Shown one piece after another: positions 21,935 through 31,919 of a stretch of DNA of 64,000 nucleotides. Position 1 is the first letter of the stretch, and every line of letters starts with the position of its first letter. This stretch comes from Leptidea sinapis (Eukaryota; Arthropoda; Insecta; Lepidoptera; Pieridae), in contig NC_066297.1 in NCBI RefSeq assembly GCF_905404315.1, positions 3,596,001 to 3,660,000 of the forward strand, given 5' to 3'. The notes beneath the pieces were generated by a model that was not told where the DNA came from, ran no database searches, and saw nothing but the letters and a program-made list of their open reading frames with translations. The position numbers and the translations under genes were made by a program.

Positions 21935-22190
21935 ATTGAATGAACTCTGACCCGATAGACGCTGTTCTGTTAATAGAAATAAAATGATGTAAGTATTGGG
22001 AGTAATGTAGTAAAATGATGAGTTAAAAATGAAACAAAAATGTATTTTTTTATAGTAATAGTAGTAAAACGGTACGGTGCCAAGCCAAATGTAATAGCAG
22101 CATAACTCGCCACGCGTGACATTGAGCGGGATAGCTTCGTCTAGCACTAAACAACCCAAGCGGACAAGCACCGACTTAACCCCTATTATG
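21935..22190 (+). repeat. Possible divergent C-family relative
   Basis: CTCTGACCCGATAGACGCTG at about 21943 resembles the C-family start. A matching piece in reverse lies at about 31400-31435 (ACAGCGTCTGTCTGC). The right boundary is uncertain. Confidence 0.4.
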
Positions 22191-22996
22191 TTATATGTAT
22201 TTTATTATTATCAAAGGTATAATACTTGCACAGAGGTTTATAAAATTAAATCTCTATTAAGTTATTTGAACGTAATGAGTTTTAGAAGTCGGTTTTTTTA
22301 ATCATTTGTAGTGATAATTAAATCCGATTCCATATAAACAAGATGCCCCCTGATTGCGCCATCCACGTCTTCCTAAACATTTGTATAGACGACTGCGGTG
22401 GTGTTCTTGAGATGGACAGTCGTCTCATACCTGTAAACCTGCCGCAATAAACGTATCATATTCAAAATGATAAAACAATGGTAAAACACCTATTCTACCC
22501 CCGCTTCTAGTGAGCAACCCGTACGGCCTAGGTACATCGTCGGTCGTGTCATTCAGCCATTCATTCAGGAATATTTATTTGTAAGCATTAAAATAAGTAA
22601 ATATTGATTGTAATTAGTAGATGATCATTGTTATATATTTTTGAGATAAATATATTTTTTGAAATAAACCTTGGCCCAACAACTTAATTCACTCGTGGCT
22701 GTGTGTGCACGCCGCTCGCTCAACTCTGTGTCGCTCTGTCGACGTCATTGGTCCGCCATCCCACACATAACAGCGTGCATTATATTGAACTCGTGTCACG
22801 TCCCACATCTAAATGCACAAAACGCTAGAATATATTCAGAGCTTAGTTTGCCTCTGGAAATACGGTCGTCATAATTTGCAACCTTTTTCATGATATATCA
22901 TTAAATAATGATTCAAATGTGTTGCTGTGACTTACTTATTTTCAATATACTGTACCTCGCTTCGTAGACGTAGGTTAAAATTTACTTAATTAATAA
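22191..22996. other. Stretch with no recognised gene
   Basis: Shares the short phrase AATAAACGTATCATAT with 35382-35397, so part may be repeat. The 67-codon plus frame (22671-22874) has no domain. Confidence 0.4.
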
Positions 22997-23134
22997 CCTC
23001 CTTATTCATAATGGTCCGCTAACTTTAAACAGCCGCTTAGGAGTTTTTTTTCTCATTCTGACTTAGGTCAATAGAAGAAGACGGAGTGAGAATTAGCAAT
23101 GCTTTAAGTTAACAGACTATTATGAATAAGGGGG
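22997..23134. repeat. Small MITE-like inverted repeat
   Basis: The left end CCTCCTTATTCATAATGGTC and the right end GACTATTATGAATAAGGGGG pair over most of their length, and the pairing extends to CTAACTTTAAA against TTTAAGTTAAC. The internal part (GAGTTTTTTTTCTCATTCTG) is non-coding. Size and structure fit a MITE. Confidence 0.7.
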
Positions 23135-23155
23135 TAAGAATATTGTTAATAATAA

Positions 23156-23199
23156 GTTTCAGTATGGTGATACATTCATATGTATCACCATACTGAAAC
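23156..23199. other. Perfect 20-bp hairpin
   Basis: GTTTCAGTATGGTGATACAT (23156-23175) is followed by the loop TCAT and an exact inverse complement (23180-23199). It lies 22 bases to the right of the MITE-like repeat. A four-base loop is short for a microRNA precursor. Confidence 0.8.
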
Positions 23200-23284
23200 A
23201 TCACCTTTCATATATATATTATTTAATCATAAATGTTTATTGTACGATATTACATTGTAATCCATATTTTATATTAAAAAAAAA

Positions 23285-23425
23285 CCCGCTGAGTTTCTTG
23301 CGCCCATTCTTCTCAGGTCTGAGGCAGTCTCTTTTGAATGGGTGGTAGATTTTGACGTTCAATAAGTGATTTTAAATTCTATTTTGAATAAAAATATTTG
23401 AATTTGAATTGAAATATCTATATAT
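23285..23425 (+). repeat. LINE 3' tail, Jockey/CR1-like
   Basis: CGCTGAGTTTCTTGCGCCCA, TTCTCAGGTCTGAGGCAG and GAATAAAAATATTTGAATTT match, with few changes, the tail that follows the LINE coding remnant at 58620-58748. Only the 3' untranslated end is present. Confidence 0.8.
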
Positions 23426-23837
23426 TTTAGGATCTCGTTGATCGGCTGGTGTTACGGTTCGAAGTTACAAATGAAAAATATCAAGTGTATGTCGGACTGG
23501 CACACGAAGGGTTCCGTATCATACAAGACAACACTGTATGTACTTTTGGAAAACAAATATTTTTTACAATTATTTCGGATTTCTCCATGTCGGTTTCTAT
23601 TACAGTTTTTTATTATTATAACGGCAATATTAATATTTACGAGGATACAAATATCAGGTATCGTAGTATAAAAAAACCGCGTTTATGAGACAAGTTCGTC
23701 CGTTGATGATTCATATTCTTATGAAGAACATTATAAATAATCGTATCTAAATGATTTTGTCGATATCATACTCCATTAATTATTGGCAATCACGGCAATG
23801 CACGGAAAACAATCCCTCCAGACGTTAATAATGGTCT
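23426..23837. other. Stretch with no recognised gene
   Basis: The overlapping plus frames at 23438-23671 and 23449-23688 have no recognised domain, and neither is clearly coding. Confidence 0.35.
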
Positions 23838-24243
23838 AAGAGCCCGTGGACCCCAGACCTACGTTATTTATAAAAGCTGAAAGTTTGTCAGCGCATGCTC
23901 GCAACACAGGTAAGAACGATGGACCATTATGGAGTTTGGGTTACAGTGGTTTTGGCGGGTAAACGGTACACAAAAGATGTGTAAAATACCGATCTAAATA
24001 CATCAAATAATAAAGTGCGATTGATCGGTATTACCTGCAGAATATTATAAATACCTATTAAACCTCCTACCTATAAAATTAGTTATACCGAAAAATAGCA
24101 ATTTATTATTTGATGTAATTACATCGGTATTTTACACACCTTTAACTCCATAATGGTCCATCGTTCTTACCTGTGTTGGGAGCATGCGCTGACAAACTAT
24201 CAGCTTTTATATAATAACGTAGATCTGGGGTCCACGGGCTCTT
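23838..24243. repeat. Fold-back element 3
   Basis: A 406-bp element with long inverted arms. The left arm opens AAGAGCCCGTGGACCCCAGA and includes GCGCATGCTCGCAACACAGG and CGATGGACCATTATGGAG. The right arm mirrors these (CTCCATAATGGTCCATCG, CCTGTGTTGGGAGCATGCGC) and closes with GGTCCACGGGCTCTT. The arms are at least 135 bases each and the centre is AT-rich. No protein frame, so a fold-back or MITE-like DNA element is likely. Confidence 0.85.
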
Positions 24244-26321
24244 GCTCTATAAAGTTATTAGTTTAAAGATAAAATTACTCTACTTATTTACAGCAAACTT
24301 GTAATTTTTTTAACTTTTACACAAATAATCTTGCCCCAAGCTAGGTTATTCCTGATGTTGCAGAAGAATATTAGTAAGTTACGTTCGTTAGTCCTCCTCT
24401 TCTATTAAATGGCACAATGGTACATCAGCAATACATTTAAGTAGTATTGTAGGTAATTACAATGGTTTCCATATGTGTAATTCAGAGATTCATATCATAA
24501 TATGAATATTTGGTATAAAAAGCACTCCACGTATACTTACTAAATAATAAAAGTTTATGAGCTATGTCGCGAGCGTGGCTCTGTTATTATAAGAGCTTTT
24601 ATTTCAAGTAAAATATTTGTACGAGTTCTCGTAGCAATTCCTTTCCAGATATTATTATATGATAGGAATCATTGTGAGTTGCAGTATATCGCGACTGCGA
24701 CAACGACCACTCTGGCCGGTGCGGTCTGTTCTCCTTTATTTCTCATTTTAAATCGAGCACGGATTGCGCAGATCGGATACGGACGCATCAGACACTAAGG
24801 TCCATATTGCGGAACGAACCTCGATACGTAATGTTAGGTTGGGGAAAATGTTTCATCTCATTTTATACGCCAACTTAACATTTATTTTTATTTTTAAAGT
24901 CTATTTGCATTTAATTACAGTATCTATATTCATATTATAACGAAACGATTGTGTTTTTGTATGTATGTTTGTAATGTTTTCACATAAATCTACTGAACCA
25001 ATTTCAAAAATTGTTTCACCATTAGAAAGCTACATCTTCACTAGGCTATATTACAATTTAAAAAAAAATAGACATCCCTAATAAAAATGCAATAATATAA
25101 CCAAAGGTGTTAAAAAAAAAATATCTTAAAAAATCTGTCATCGTGTGCGCTGCGGAAACTATTGATGATAGAACAAAAAAATGATCTACAATGCATACAA
25201 TAAAAGCGTTAAAAGACACCCAATGAAGCGACGTCTCTACGCAACGCCAAGTGATCCAGCCGTTCACAGAGCACTGAGTCCCCGACACTTTGAGCTACTT
25301 TGCGTTGCACGCGGTCAAATGGATCGAGCTGCGCCAGACCAGAGATGACAGCAATACTCCATATGTGGCCGGACTTTGTAGAGCGCTAGCTTCTAGCTTC
25401 GGTGTTCTCTTTGGTGTTGTAAAGAGCATGACCAGCAGTGATTGTTTATCACAGGGCAAGCTGTACGTTTGTCTTTCTATTCCATAATAAAATTAAAGGC
25501 ATATGAATGTAAGGGATAGACCACTGATAATGTGCCCCTATTTTGTCCAGTCTACGTTAAGATCCTATTCGAATACCAGATGCTACAAGTATCGGGGTTC
25601 CACAGTATAGACTGTTCAATCTCTACATATACATTTAGCAAACCCATTGTATTGTCTAAGTAAGACGCCCGAAAACCGATATTACATTTAATAACGCACA
25701 CGCCGCGGCGGGTCCGCCCACATCTGCCATTTAATATTAATACAACGAACAATGGCTTACATAATGCATACAGCACCTTGTACCACATGTCGTAATGAAA
25801 AATAAACAACCGACGAATACAAAATCTTAGTTGATTTAGGGTCTAGGCAAACACGTATAATAGTGGCTGCAACCCCTAGATTAGGATAAAAGGGGATAAA
25901 GGGGTGCGCCCACGACGCCGCCGCCGCTATCGAACGGAGCGGATTGAGGGTAGTTGCACAATATACTAAAGAGTGCAGGGTCGGGGGTATAACGGGGCGC
26001 GGGGCGACCCCCGTGCGGTGGCTAAAACGATTTTTACGCTTCATGCGAATTTGTCGTTGATTTATAAGTTTTGCGTAAGCCTAAATTTATATAACGCCCC
26101 TGTTTGATATCGGGAGAGCCAAAACAAATATCCGATATGCATGTCGCCTTTCATCTGTAGCAATATTTTTTACCATTCACGCATTTAGAACTTCAACAAC
26201 GAGTTAGATCTGACACTTATGCCACATTATGCCAAATATAAATATTAACCCCATATGACAACATTTATTAAGGTTGAGCTTTAGAGAAATATATGAAATA
26301 TAATATATAATCATAATAATA
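24244..26321. other. Long stretch with no recognised gene
   Basis: Includes GC-richer blocks at about 24690-24830, 25210-25420 and 25880-26030. Open frames there (25058-25288, 25552-25809, 25757-26044) are short, overlap on both strands and have no domain. The GC-rich DNA at 25900-26030 has homopolymeric G and C runs and no codon pattern. Confidence 0.45.
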
Positions 26322-26525
26322 GACACTTGGCCTGTGGGGTCCAGAGGCGGGGAGAAAGTATAAAGTTCTATCTTCGCGTCTCAAAAAGGCTACTGGAAAC
26401 CCAAGCGCTGGCAGCTATTATAGTCAACAGATCAGCCTTCTTGGTACGCTTCCACGTAATGATAGTTTTAATTTTATGCGATTATAGTTATAAGATTTTT
26501 TGTGTTTGAATAAAATATTAATATA
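26322..26525 (+). pseudogene. 3' end of RLE-type LINE, truncated copy
   Basis: Shares the C-terminal coding end of the RLE element (GACACTTGGCCTGTGGGGTC, CTACTGGAAACCCAAGCGCT, TTCTTGGTACGCTTCCACGT) and the 3' tail ATTATAGTTATAAGATTTTT. A short deletion removes the part encoding IQRGNAA. Only about the last 70 codons remain. Confidence 0.85.
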
Positions 26526-26945
26526 TATGTGATATTATAATTATTATTAACCTGCATAGTTATTGGATTATGAACACGTACTCGAATTTTATTTGTATTG
26601 ACACTCAGAATGCTTTAATTGGCGTGTGTTGATATAAACACAACAAGCGCACAGAATTAATAGGAGACAATCATTCGTCGACAACTTGAAGTGACAACGT
26701 CACTGATTTCATACCAACTAAGTGGGGCTGACTCTTGAGTGAATTGAGTTTTAAAAATCAGCATTGTGGTTTAATATATTGCACTCGACCCGACTGTATT
26801 ATCGTCACATCTTTTTATGACAATAACGGACAGTTTTTTATGATAAAGATGCACTTATTGATTTAAAAGAATGGTCATGAGTTTCTTACTACTTCTTTAG
26901 ATTAAAACTCAACGCTTTTCGACGTTATGTATAATTCTCTTTTTA
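26526..26945. other. Stretch with no recognised gene
   Basis: AT-rich. No coding frame or shared repeat seen. Confidence 0.4.
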
Positions 26946-27242
26946 CATTAAGGGACCAGATAAGAAGGACGTTCAGATGATGGTAACTGATAAGCCCTGC
27001 CCATTACAATGCAGTGCCGCTCAAGATTCTAGAAAAACCCAAAAGTTCTGAGCGACACTACAATTGCGCGTTCATCACCATGAGACATAAAATGTCACGC
27101 TCATTTGCCCAGTAATTTCACTTGCTACGCCCTTCAGACTGAAACACTAATGCTTACACATTACTGCTTCTGCTACAAAGGCGCCGTTGTGGTACCCATA
27201 ATCAAGCCGACATCCTGTGCAAAGGAGCCTCCCACTAGTTAA
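26946..27242 (+). repeat. Family A SINE-like repeat, copy A5
   Basis: Nearly full length, from GACGTTCAGATGATGGTAAC to GCAAAGGAGCCTCCCACTAG, with the central hairpin region present and scattered changes. Confidence 0.85.
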
Positions 27243-27345
27243 CGTTACAACGTTAGGAGAGGCATCTTATAACCTTGATTTTTATAAAACCTCATAATAA
27301 AAATGCAAGCAAATCTGTTATTGGACATAACCTTGGAATAACACT

Positions 27346-27587
27346 TGACACCTGAGAGCGATTTCGCACTACGTCCGATCCGAATCCGATCCGAACCCGT
27401 GAAAATACGGTCCGGTGAAGTCGTGTACTATTTCTAACGGTTGACGGAAAGAAATCGGATGACGGAAGGCGGGTCAAGTGCGTACCTAACTACCATAGAA
27501 AAAGTTCTACGACTACTTCGGACCGTGTTTCCAAGGATACGGATCGGATTCGGACCGGACATAGTGAGAAAGCGCTCTGACTGTGTC
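27346..27587. repeat. Fold-back element 4
   Basis: Arms of about 90 bases. The left arm has GAGAGCGATTTCGCACTACG and TCCGATCCGAATCCGATCCG; the right arm mirrors them (CGGATCGGATTCGGACCGGA, AGTGAGAAAGCGCTCTGA). The centre is about 47 bases. No protein is encoded. Confidence 0.82.
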
Positions 27588-27920
27588 GCCTTTCAGACTA
27601 AGCATGTGTATCCTATAAAACAATTGTTGCGTTACTTAAGTAATGTTAACATGGTCCCGAAGGTAAACAGACATTAAGACGATTCAAATCCAGGGGAGCT
27701 GCACAAATCTCAAGTCCTATGAAATGTAATATTGCATGAAAATAACTCAAGGGTGATTAAATCGGGAATGACTACGAATGATTTCCCCTCCGCGTATGCT
27801 GTGCACTACGCAGCAATATTTTCATTTCGCCGATACTCTTTGAAGGATCAAATAAAACGGGGGCTGTTCGCACGAAGAATTATTACTATTACACAAATAA
27901 AGTATAAAAACATTTTTTTT
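27588..27920. other. Stretch with no recognised gene
   Basis: The 111-codon plus frame starting at 27732 runs into repeat B4 and has no domain; it is taken as accidental. Confidence 0.4.
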
Positions 27921-28130
27921 TATGAACGATGCGGGACACGAACCGTGCGAGTGCTCTCTCAGGTAGTGGGTTCATTCAGATTTGAACAAAGCATACAAGA
28001 TTTTATGACGATACGTCACTCGAACGGTTGGCTCAGTTGGAAGACCACTCGCTCGTTTCGTTCATAAAATTTTGTTTGTGTATTAATCCCAGAAGTGGGG
28101 GTTATCAATTTAAAAACATAGCAAATTGTT
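27921..28130. repeat. Family B repeat with tRNA-like ends, copy B4
   Basis: The left end carries the tRNA-like piece in reverse (GAACGATGCGGGACACGAAC, holding an inverse B box). The right end carries it forwards (GGTTGGCTCAGTTGGAAGAC), but with a deletion that joins the middle directly to CGTTCATAAAATTTTG. The body then continues into TAATCCCAGAAGTGGGGGTT, the block that opens copy B3. Like B1 it has tRNA-like sequence facing out from both ends. Confidence 0.75.
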
Positions 28131-28715
28131 ATTATTAATGTAATACTAGGACAGGCTCTCAAAGAAAAAATTTTACGGCTTTTCAATGTCAGTACATTTA
28201 TGAAAATTTAATACACGTTCACAAAAATCGTCACCTTCTTGCTCTTAATAGTGATTTCCATTATTATTTAACACTAGAAATAACAGATTGCTTGTAACTA
28301 ATTCTAGTAGGCTTCATAAGATACATAAAAGCTGTAAGGGTAAATGTATACACTTCTATAATAAAGTCTCAGCCACTGTTCAGGAATTATCTATATATAA
28401 ATTTAAATTTTTTATTTTAAAAAAAAGGGCTCTGTCATTAATGCTACTACTGCACAGCTGAATATCTTAGTGATCAGACAGCCCGTGACTAGATTATGAT
28501 TATTTTATAGCAATAGCAATGACAGTACAATATTGTATATTTCATTAAAAAGCGCGCAAAAAAAGAAGAATTCTGGTTCACTTTAGTTCAGTTTCTTGCG
28601 CCGCTTCTTCTCTCTCTCTTCCAAAGTGGCGGTAGTCTTAGAAATGACATCAAAAAAAATTCTAAAAGAATCCATTTTGAAAAAATAAGTGCCTTTAATG
28701 CCTTTTTATGAATAT
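28131..28715 (+). pseudogene. CR1/Jockey-like LINE 3' end
   Basis: Broken plus-strand frames read ENLIHVHKNRHLLALNSDFH and, near the end, CYYCTAEYLSDQTARD, followed by the tail CAGTTTCTTGCGCCGCTTCT, GTGGCGGTAGTCTTAGAAAT and AAGTGCCTTTAATGCC. The tail is shared with 41340-41485. The piece covers only the last part of the reverse transcriptase and the 3' untranslated region and is full of frameshifts. Confidence 0.75.
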
Positions 28716-29050
28716 AACAGTGAGAGAACTCAACAAGAGATTGTCAACATCGTAAAAATACTCTTATATAGTAGGCTGGCGTACCTGGATCCGATTTAAC
28801 GACTATATTTACGACAATAGATACGACTATTTTGTATTTGTGTATGAATCATAATATTCTGAACATAAATTTATTGCAATACAACGAAAACTACTTCACT
28901 TAGTTTGATATTTGTGTAATACACTATGAATAAACTGAGTAATTCTTCCGTACATATTACATATACATATAGGCCAGATAGAAACTTTGTTCACCAGCTC
29001 AGTTACCTACGGACATCTTTATTCATACCTAATCGAACCATTTGAATCAT
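28716..29050. other. Stretch with no recognised gene
   Basis: AT-rich. Nothing recognisable. Confidence 0.4.
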
Positions 29051-29272
29051 TTTATGACAATAAGGGACGAGACGAGCAGGACGTTCAGCTGATGGTAATT
29101 GAGACATACAATGTTAAGTGTCATTTGCCCAGTAATTTCACTAGCTACGGCGCCCTTCAGACCAAAACACAATGACGCTTACACATTACTGCTTCACGGC
29201 AGAAATAGGCGCCGTTGTGGTACCCATAATCTAGCCGGCATTCTGTGCAAAGGAGCCACCCACTGGTTAAAC
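29051..29272 (+). repeat. Family A SINE-like repeat, copy A6
   Basis: Starts ACGAGACGAGCAGGACGTTC and ends GCAAAGGAGCCACCCACTGG. A deletion removes the segment from GATACGCCCTGCCC through the central hairpin. Confidence 0.83.
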
Positions 29273-29961
29273 TTTCTCTTTTCCTGCTTCGTTTCATTTA
29301 AATTTTCTCAAATATACATACAACAACAATCTAGAAGGCTTCGATTCATCTCTCGCTATTCGATCTGCAATGAGAACAAAATAATAACCAATGTTTTGAG
29401 CATCACAAATATCCTATAATTGACTAGGCGTATCGTGTTCATCGAAAAGTATCGTTCTCCTTTGACACAAATATAAAAACTGATGAAAAGTATAAAAAAT
29501 ACACAACGAGTATGTGCTGTAATGTTTGTGGTTGTGTCAGAGAAGCAATATCTGGTGGATGACTCCCACGCGAGCCCTACATGGAATAAGACGCGCTGGA
29601 AATGCCGCGCTCCACATACATATTGTAAAGTAACATGTAGGTACATGATGTAACGTTACATATGTTAATATAAACACACCTACTGTAACAACGACGACAA
29701 CACTAAATAACGCTGACGTTGTAACTTAAAACAAAAACTTTCATTATAAAGCTAATTTCTGTAATTAGCAGCCTAGCGAAACTCTCTAAGACTTCGTTTC
29801 ACTCGATTGTATGAAACGTGCACTCATTGATAGATGGCCGAAATCCACTAAACATTCATAAAGAAGATCTCGCGTCATACTGGCAACGCCATATACGTCA
29901 AAGATATGAAGAGATATTATTAGTTTGCTAAAAGAACAGAAAGTACTAAATAGGGATTACT
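29273..29961. other. Stretch with no recognised gene
   Basis: No coding frame with a domain. The 96-codon minus frame (29356-29646) is hydrophobic and unrecognised. Confidence 0.4.
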
Positions 29962-30820
29962 ATTATAATCCATGGTATGGTATGGTATGGTATAGGGGCT
30001 CCTGTTTCCGCAATTAAACCACTAGCATGGGTCCATTTTGCGTGCAGTAATGGCCAGTTACTCCAACCAGCCCAGCTCCTTCCAGAAGTTCAGAACATTC
30101 CTGGGGTGTTCGCAGACTTCTTGGAGCGACCTCGTATTAGTTAAGGTTTTTGCCCGTTGGTTGGCCACCCCCGCGCATTCCAGGATTACGTGAGCGACCG
30201 TTTCGTCTTCGGTCAGACAGCCTCTGCACTTAGGACTGTCCGTTACGCCGATTGTGAAAAGGTGTTTGTTTAGGGATGTGTGACCCGTTAGGGTGCCCAC
30301 CATTATACGGATGTCATGTCTGTTGAGGCTGATAAGTCTACGTGTAAGTTTGGGCGATAGTGCAGGTATCGCCTCCTTCGACTGTCTACAGCTTGAGACA
30401 TTCATCCATCGGGTGTTGTGTAGGTCGTTGGTGAGAGAGCGTATCCATGAGCGCATTTGGCTGAAGGGCAGTGGCAGAAGTGGCACTGGACCAGTCACTA
30501 TATTTGCCGATGCCCGCCTTGCAAGCTCATCCGCTGCATCATTTCCCAACGAACCGCTATGTCCCTTGATCCATTGCAGAGTTACCCAGTTATAAGAGGC
30601 AACTTGCTCCAGGGTTTGGTGACGTTCGTGTATTAATGCTGAGTTGTATGTGGTACCCTTCAGCGCTGGTAGTACCGCCTACTGTCAGAAATAAATCTGA
30701 TACTGTACCTTCCTTCTTAATATAGCGCTGGCGGCTTCCTTGATGGCTACGCACTCACATTGGAAGATGGAGCTGTGTGTGCCCAAGGGTATGGAAATGT
30801 GTATGTTTATTATAATCCAT
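29962..30820 (-). mobile_element. 5'-truncated RNase-H-bearing LINE with target duplication
   Basis: TATTATAATCCAT occurs exactly at 29962-29974 and again at 30808-30820, flanking a minus-strand LINE 3' end. Next to the left copy is a simple repeat of unit GGTAT on plus (ATACC on minus), the 3' tail. Perfect 13-bp flanks plus a tail at the 3' end are the mark of target-primed reverse transcription. The inserted part is 833 bases. Confidence 0.9.
30058..30807 (-). pseudogene. LINE RNase H domain and C-terminus
   Basis: The first part (near 30800-30690) reads ISIPLGTHSSIFQCECVAIK, the start of a retroelement RNase H (usual pattern S.VFQ.E..AI). After a frameshift the second part (about 30670-30058) reads WIKGHSGSLGNDAADELARR, with the conserved His and Asp, then LTGHTSLNKHLFTIGV and the zinc-binding pattern CRGCLTEDETVAHVILEC (C-x2-C, H, C). 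RNase H removes RNA from the copied hybrid. The order of RNase H followed by a CCHC-like end fits I/R1-type elements. The endonuclease and reverse transcriptase are absent because of 5' truncation. Confidence 0.88.
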
Positions 30821-30896
30821 TTTGAAATCAAAATGTTTTCTACTAAATTTGCACAAAAAATAGACGTCGAATGTAATAAGCGATATGCGTAATTAT

Positions 30897-31165
30897 TATA
30901 AAACAAAGTCCTCCGCCGCGTCTATCTATCTGTTCGCGATAAACTCGAAAACTAGTGCAGCGATTGTCGTGCTGTTTTCACCAATCGGTACGTGATTCTC
31001 GAGGAAGGCTTTAGTATATAAATTGTTTAGTTTTTGTATATATTTTGTATACATTAACGACATTTGTTGGAGAAGTCAGGAAAAAATAAGAAGTCTGGGA
31101 GCTTTCAACGAAAACGCTGCCTAAGCTCAGTGAGATATAACAAAATAAGGTATGGTGGAATTGTT
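30897..31165 (+). repeat. Family G repeat, copy G1
   Basis: AAACAAAGTCCTCCGCCGCG at one end and GGGAGCTTTCAACGAAAACG towards the other. The same sequence lies in reverse at 46735-46990. Non-coding, class unknown. Confidence 0.72.
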
Positions 31166-31919
31166 TATCTTACAATAGTTCTACAGAGAAGTCCGGGATG
31201 GAATATGTTTATCTCTTAAGAATAACGTACTATATCCATTTTATTACTTAAAAAATTAACAATTTCATATGAAGCCTTAATGTAAAAGCTGTTAAGACGA
31301 ATACGATATTAATCCTTAACAGTTTGTTACTACATATTACTCATTAATTTCCGATAGCTTTAGACTACATTATTCCCGAATACTTAAGTACATAATTTTT
31401 TTTTCTATTGACAAAACAGCGTCTGTCTGCTACTATCTGATATAATATCATATCATAATGCCACATAATATACCTAACTGTATAATAAAATATTCCATCC
31501 AGTATCTGTAGGGAGGTGGCGCGTAAAGTTTTGATAGCAGATGTTCTCGCGGGGCGAGGGGCGCGGAGCGGGCGTTACCTACTTTTATTTAGTTTTCATT
31601 TTCCGGCACACTAGCGCCGCTCAGTCCAATGAACACTATCGCTCCACAGATAATTTAAAGATCGCTCGAATTGATGCATCGAGCGTGTTACTCGACAGTG
31701 GAGTAGAACAATCCTGTAAGTTGCTCGTTAATTGTCATCGAATTGCCGATTAGCCGGATCAGCTGGGCAATTAATCTGGAAATGAATTACACGTTTCTTT
31801 GATTAATTGAAGCAGTTTTTTCCCGTGTCGAGTAGAACAGCGACTGCAGCAATAAAAGCAAAGAGATCTTCGTACTGTCATAGTATTAATGGATTGGTGA
31901 CAATCTTTGTTTCTTATTA
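31166..31919. other. Stretch with a GC-richer patch
   Basis: A C-family-like scrap near 31400-31435. GC-richer DNA at 31505-31620 has a 70-codon plus frame (31541-31753) without a domain. No gene recognised. Confidence 0.4.
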
